This document shows positions 62,007 to 64,000 of a stretch of 64,000 nucleotides of DNA, piece by piece. Source of the DNA: Promicromonospora sp049532985 (GTDB taxonomy: Bacteria > Actinomycetota > Actinomycetes > Actinomycetales > Cellulomonadaceae); contig NZ_CP186693.1 of the NCBI RefSeq assembly GCF_049532985.1, positions 4,278,001 to 4,342,000 on the forward strand. The letters run 5' to 3'. A model generated the notes under the pieces. The model worked only from the letters and a program-made list of their open reading frames with translations. It was not told the DNA's origin and searched no databases. Positions within the stretch are counted from its first letter, which is position 1; each line of letters opens with the position of its first letter. Made by a program: the position numbers and the translations under genes.

Positions 62007-63479
62007 TCAGTAGGTGTAGGTGTTCAGGGTCGCCACCGCCGCGGCCGGGTCGCCCACGTCGTAGCGGTCCACGGCGAGGTAGGTCGGCTTCTTGCGGGCT
62101 GCCGGCTGGCAGAACCGTTGCGCCCGGTTGAGCAGCCGCTCGTTGTCCGTCCGGGCCGTGGCCGCGACGGGGACGTCCCGGAAGTGGTTCATCACGAACA
62201 GCGGCCGGAACCCGGAGCCGGGCTCCGTGAGCGGGATGTTCGTGCCCGCGTCGTACCACCGGCTGTAGCAGGACCAGTCCGAGTCGCCGATGCCGGGCCC
62301 CATGGACCAGTAGTTCTCGACCGTCCACTCGCGCTGGTACAGCACTCCGAAGCTGTCCCGCGTGAGCCCGGCGGACTCGTCCGCGGACCGGCTGTGGTCG
62401 CTGAAGATCAGGAGCCGGTCGTCGTCCGCGACGAGCCGCTCCATGGTGGGCCACCCGTGCTCACGGACCCCGGTCAGGTCCGGGCGGTAGAGCACGTCCG
62501 CGAGGCCGGTCACCCGGTCGAGCTCGGCGCGCAGCACCTCCGGGTCCACGTAGTCCTCCAGGAACACGGTGACGAACTGGTCGGGGTGGGCCGCCAGGAA
62601 GTCCACCATGCGCTGGAGGTCGACCCACAGTGCGACCGGGCTGCCCACCAGCGTGCAGCTGTTGTGGCAGAGGATCGCGCCGTCCGGCGTCTGGTGGACG
62701 TCGAGCTGGAACCCGCGCACGCCGTCCGCGAGCTGCTGCTCGATGCCGCGCACCTGGTTGGGCGCGAGGTTGACGAACGGCGGTGCGAAGCCGCCGTCCA
62801 CACCGTTCGCGTACGCGTTGTGCGCCGTGAGGAACGTCATCTGGTCGAGGGTGCGCTCGCCGGCCGGTGGCGCCGGGTTCGTCACCGGGCCCTCCGGGGT
62901 CAGGTACCACTCCGCGAGGGTCCCGGACGCGCCCACCGTGAGCTGCGCCGGGTAGCCGGCCCCGCTCGGCCGGGGACCGACCGCGAGGTAGCCGTCGGTC
63001 CCGGGAGCCCTGAGCCGGTAACGGTCGGCGCCGGCGTCGACGATCTCCCAGGCCGCCTCCACCGTGCCGCACGCGACCGTCCGGGCCTGCGTCCCGGACC
63101 GGCCCAGGCAGCGCCCCGCCGTGTCCGCGCTCTCCAGCACGGTGGCGGACCCCTCGGCCCGCAGCCTCCAGCGCTGGTGGTCCTCGTCGCCCCGGGGGCG
63201 GTGCTGCTCCACGGCACCCGCCGCGTCGGCCGCGTTGAGCCCGGTCGTGACGCTCTGCACGTAGTACGTGCCGCCGGGCGGCGCGGCGGACACGACGGGG
63301 GACGCCGCGGACGCGGCAGGCGGCGTGGCGGGCGCGGGCGGTGCGGCGACGGCGGACACGGCGGTGACCGGCACCGCAGCGGCCGGTACAGCGACGGCCG
63401 ACACAGCGACGACCGACACAGCGGTGACGACGGCGACGAGCGCCGCGGTGGTGCCGGCCAGGGCTCGGGAGGTGCTCAT
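62007..63479 (-). CDS. secreted PI-PLC X-domain protein with trefoil-like lectin domain
   Basis: 490 aa. The ATG at 63479 has GAGGAAGG 9 nt upstream. A long Ala/Val-rich signal region (about residues 1-65) is built from a short DNA repeat. Residues about 68-205 have a ricin-like trefoil pattern with repeated hydrophobic and W segments (HQRWRLRAEGS, EAAWEIVDAG, DGYLAVGPRPS). The PI-PLC X domain follows with TFLTAHNAYANGVDGG, GVRGFQLDVHQTPDGAILCHNSC and FVTVFLEDYVDP. It may cleave glycosyl-phosphatidylinositol-type lipids or anchor to polysaccharide outside the cell. Extracellular, substrate unknown. Confidence 0.85.
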   Translation of the reverse strand: MSTSRALAGTTAALVAVVTAVSVVAVSAVAVPAAAVPVTAVSAVAAPPAPATPPAASAASPVVSAAPPGGTYYVQSVTTGLNAADAAGAVEQHRPRGDEDHQRWRLRAEGSATVLESADTAGRCLGRSGTQARTVACGTVEAAWEIVDAGADRYRLRAPGTDGYLAVGPRPSGAGYPAQLTVGASGTLAEWYLTPEGPVTNPAPPAGERTLDQMTFLTAHNAYANGVDGGFAPPFVNLAPNQVRGIEQQLADGVRGFQLDVHQTPDGAILCHNSCTLVGSPVALWVDLQRMVDFLAAHPDQFVTVFLEDYVDPEVLRAELDRVTGLADVLYRPDLTGVREHGWPTMERLVADDDRLLIFSDHSRSADESAGLTRDSFGVLYQREWTVENYWSMGPGIGDSDWSCYSRWYDAGTNIPLTEPGSGFRPLFVMNHFRDVPVAATARTDNERLLNRAQRFCQPAARKKPTYLAVDRYDVGDPAAAVATLNTYTY

Positions 63480-63624
63480 CCGGCGGGGCCTTCCTCTCGG
63501 GCCGGGATCCGGTGGGGCAGGCCGCACGCGCACCGGCCGGACGCCATCACACCAGGGGGCCGCACCCGCTGTCATCAGTGATTTCCCCACAGCTCCCGGG
63601 CGGGCGCCCCGGCCGCCGTCGGGG

Positions 63625-64000
63625 TCAGCGCAGCGACGGGATGGACGCCACCACGTAGCCGTCGATCTCGAGCACGTCGCCGGGAGCCAGGCGCGGCTCG
63701 CCGACGGGGACGCAGAGCGTCACCTGGAAGCCGTCGGTCTGCACGCGGGCGGCGGTGAAGCCCTGGCCGGTCCGGCTGACGGACCGCTCCTCGACGGCCA
63801 GGACGACGCCGGTCAGGTGCGCCGTGGCATCGGTCGAGGCGGCGTAGGCCCCGGTAGGCTCGAAGACCAGGCCGGGCGGGACGCCGTCGGCCCGGCCGGT
63901 GACGTGCACCGTGTTGCCGAGCACGACCACGGACACCGGGGCCTCGATCGGCGGCTCCGCCGAGCCGAGCAGGGCGAGCTCCTCGAGCTGGCAGGCGATC
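63625..64000 (-). CDS. unknown protein, C-terminal part (runs off the window)
   Basis: The frame is open from the window edge to the stop at 63625; an internal GTG at 63936 could start a 103-residue form, but codons upstream remain open (ending LALLGSAEPPIEAP before it), so the gene probably starts outside. The visible part is beta-strand rich, VSVVVLGNTVHVTGRADGVPPG and PGDVLEIDGYVVASIP, as in small OB-fold-like domains. I do not recognise it. Confidence 0.55.
   Translation of the reverse strand, partial: IACQLEELALLGSAEPPIEAPVSVVVLGNTVHVTGRADGVPPGLVFEPTGAYAASTDATAHLTGVVLAVEERSVSRTGQGFTAARVQTDGFQVTLCVPVGEPRLAPGDVLEIDGYVVASIPSLR

Overview
The window is very GC-rich, uses GTG starts freely and has dense, mostly short-spaced genes. 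Menaquinone genes, a ResBC-type (system II) cytochrome c maturation cluster, Rex, the extra ribosomal protein bS22, RadA-DisA and several sugar ABC importers of plant-biomass degraders together point to an actinobacterium of the order Micrococcales, probably near Promicromonosporaceae or Cellulomonadaceae. That placement is inference from gene content. There is no rRNA, tRNA, CRISPR array, phage or IS element that I can support.

Layout. 1-7650: the end of menB, then three minus-strand genes (a degenerate ABC exporter, a P-loop protein, a DUF3048 lipoprotein) that separate menB from menE and menA, followed by small membrane proteins. 7747-12587: a five-gene minus-strand operon for cytochrome c maturation (phosphatase-resA-ccdA-resB-ccsB) with 1-nt TGATG stop/start overlaps. 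12692-17774: aquaporin, a MarR/YceI pair around a perfect operator, rex, a glutaredoxin, a HAD phosphatase and bS22. 17967-25014: KtrA/KtrB potassium uptake, a histone-deacetylase-like AcuC, a beta-propeller phytase and a TetR-controlled ABC-2 exporter.

25145-47104 is a pentose and sugar utilisation region: a ChvE-GguA-GguB importer, a LacI regulator divergent from a GH51 arabinofuranosidase, a small alarmone synthetase, a YtfQ-YtfR-YtfT-YjfF type importer, the araBDA operon, and a CUT1 importer without its own ATPase next to a second LacI regulator. The araB and ytfQ-like promoters share an identical 14-nt operator, so arabinose uptake and catabolism look co-regulated. 47112-53943 holds housekeeping genes (proC, radA, disA, mutY, argA-like). 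54139-58326 is a glpD-glpF-glpK glycerol operon. 58390-60546 holds a TetR/YqeB pair and a HEPN/MNT-type toxin-antitoxin pair whose antitoxin carries an HTH. The end has an S33 peptidase, a secreted PI-PLC-like protein and a truncated unknown gene.

Two sequence-level patterns run through the window. At least a dozen genes have a TANNNT-like -10 hexamer exactly 6-7 nt before the start codon, which is the signature of leaderless transcription. Many gene junctions carry very long, nearly perfect hairpins (15-32 bp arms) without a T tract. The most unusual gene pair is the P-loop NTPase next to an ABC exporter in which every recognisable nucleotide-binding motif is degraded (185-3179).
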